A stretch of DNA of 64,000 nt, taken from positions 87,956 through 151,955 of the forward strand of contig JASGMJ010000007.1 of NCBI GenBank assembly GCA_030156535.1. The letters are read 5' to 3'. This document shows, one piece after another, positions 63,901 through 64,000 of the stretch (the stretch's first letter is position 1; each line of letters begins with the position of its first letter). Source of the stretch: Candidatus Sumerlaeota bacterium (lineage in GTDB: Bacteria; Sumerlaeota; Sumerlaeia; SLMS01; JAHLLQ01). A program made the position numbers and the translations under genes. The notes under the pieces were generated by a model that saw only the letters and a list, made by a program, of their open reading frames with translations, ran no database searches and had not been told where the DNA came from.

Positions 63901-64000
63901 ACTCCGTCCCCAATAAACAATCCAGTGGCTGGTACGCCGATCCCGCGCTTGGGTTCAACGTGCTCGCTGGTGATTTCAATGGTGATGGCCTGACCGATCT
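60951..64000 (+). CDS. Secreted kelch-repeat/VCBS protein, 3' truncated
   Basis: Open to the window end (over 1016 residues). The ATG has GGGGAAAAG upstream. The first 35 residues are a signal-peptide-like hydrophobic stretch. About twelve units of 65-75 residues share LWLFGG, NDLW+YD and TW.WM.G...NTPG.R, the pattern of kelch/galactose-oxidase-type propellers. The sixth unit lacks LWLFGG. The end has two VCBS/FG-GAP Ca-binding loops (GDFDGDGFIDL, GDFNGDGLTDL). It is an extracellular or surface protein; its ligand is unknown. Confidence 0.88.
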   Translation, partial: MSQKHALHQSGGALRLLTLLAAVLALALSLETDAAVPHWAPMSGTLDFEVYSNYGEMGVPRPGNHPSARKNPACWNDDEGGFWFFGGFELEPTLLLAFRNDLWRFSPASNTWTWMAGTTERNPHGVYGVRGTPGAANTPGGRYQNAAWRDSDGCLWLFGGSGYAAEGFNTKSLLNDLWKYDPRLGSWVWMAGSDKPNQAGVYGLVGVPTPSNTPGARAEATCWTDPRGRFWLFGGNGVGGTHNDLWMYDPGSEQWTWMAGSEDVNMAGAYGDLGVPSPSNTPGSRTNGVGWPDSQGRLWLFGGSGMDMEGARGFLSDLWMYDPELGEWTWMKGSAIRNQQGISGMIGQPDPTSVPGARCKSLAWTSESGELWLFGGEAYSSSGFAQYPADLWKYDLSTGNWTLVTEFPAEVEQGALGVYSKANSPGSRWSNHAWTDEQGAFRTADPSRWDFWSLNPALLQWSALKVRPEHPQPALHGEQGTPAVANTPGSRQGSGTWADAEGTQWLFGGDAPEMIFPYIPSLHNDLWRFDPPTRTWTWIKGSKEADRPGVYGTVLTPEAGNTPGGRRDPATWSDANGGLWLFGGYGCDGQGRQTSLNDLWRFDVSAGNWTWMGGPSVAEPPLRGVYGSKGVPHPSNLPGPRRSSVTWQDLDGGFWLFGGKGYDGSGWEGELNDLWRYDLESGNWTWMSGSSARNQAGSYGAIETYDSLNNPGGRSAAVSWTDPDGNLWLFGGTGYDGLGSSGVLDDVWKYDLQSGEWSWRAGGSTRNQPTVAGEQGRSSPSNTPGGRYGAVAWMHEGLFWLFGGDSAPPTSTSRFRSDLWCFDPQSEMWTWYKGPLGYDESGVGSVYGVSDSSNTPGARRFAVSWKSTSDELWLYGGDGYDLSGCRSLLGDMWRATFSKPHADEEPGPGDVLVLTEFTDAWVSRLQGGGLAAPAHLGFIGFRHDTAANWSTLAGDFDGDGFIDLVTITADGEAWTATFDAPDAYSVPNKQSSGWYADPALGFNVLAGDFNGDGLTD

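Overview
The window reads as a GC-rich chromosomal segment of a Gram-negative, probably uncultivated bacterium. Outer-membrane logic is visible in the lipoproteins, the HlyD-type adaptor and the Wzm/Wzt exporter. The secreted and regulatory repertoire suggests a PVC/FCB-adjacent or Sumerlaeota/Hydrogenedentota-like lineage: a pseudopilin with a YDPTNG tail, a Ser/Thr kinase with HRDIKPSQ and DWG motifs, a metallophosphoesterase fused to a CBM9-like domain, and a DUF2760-Hsp70 pair. That placement is inferred from gene style only. No rRNA, tRNA, CRISPR array or intact insertion sequence was found.

Layout. 1-9.8 kb (+): end of an HlyD-like adaptor, zinc-ribbon/TM2 protein, coaD, LD-carboxypeptidase, PgeF/laccase-domain protein, a PilM-like actin-fold protein, hisG, a phosphoesterase lipoprotein and a pseudopilin. 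9.8-15.2 kb (-): MgtE-like transporter, NAD-dependent epimerase, mfd. 15.4-19.6 kb: a GT4 glycosyltransferase, a convergent membrane protein, then a nucleotidyltransferase-epimerase pair for sugar nucleotides. 19.7-28.0 kb: a 1045-residue lipoprotein, a secreted protein with a jelly-roll domain, a small membrane protein and a large FAD/Fe-S oxidoreductase. 28.2-32.3 kb (+): ftsB-like gene, argJ, fabI, hisA, trxA (with terminator), nrdR.

32.4-39.3 kb (+): a tightly packed run. It starts with a membrane-anchored Ser/Thr kinase, two single-pass proteins (one pseudopilin-like), a PAS-like protein and another single-pass protein, and continues into purN, rdgB and purH. The first five genes look like an uncharacterised envelope-sensing module. 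39.3-42.5 kb (-): DUF2760 protein, Hsp70-family ATPase and sugar isomerase-like protein.

42.7-58.3 kb (-): a 15-gene polysaccharide operon (wzm, wzt, ten glycosyltransferases, two hexapeptide acyltransferases, one Wzy/ligase-like polytopic protein). It ends in a recognisable terminator, and almost every gene overlaps the next by a few bases. 58.7-60.7 kb is a gene graveyard (IS630-type transposase, carboxymuconolactone decarboxylase, TVP38-like and DUF547 fragments) around one intact sterol desaturase-family gene. 60.95 kb to the end is a large secreted protein with about twelve kelch-like motifs followed by VCBS/FG-GAP repeats, cut by the window edge.

The genes combine core metabolism (CoA, His, Arg, purine and fatty acid synthesis, DNA repair) with cell-surface construction. 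The best candidates for undescribed biology are the kinase/pseudopilin-like/PAS module and the ABC exporter plus Wzy-like protein in one overlapping operon.
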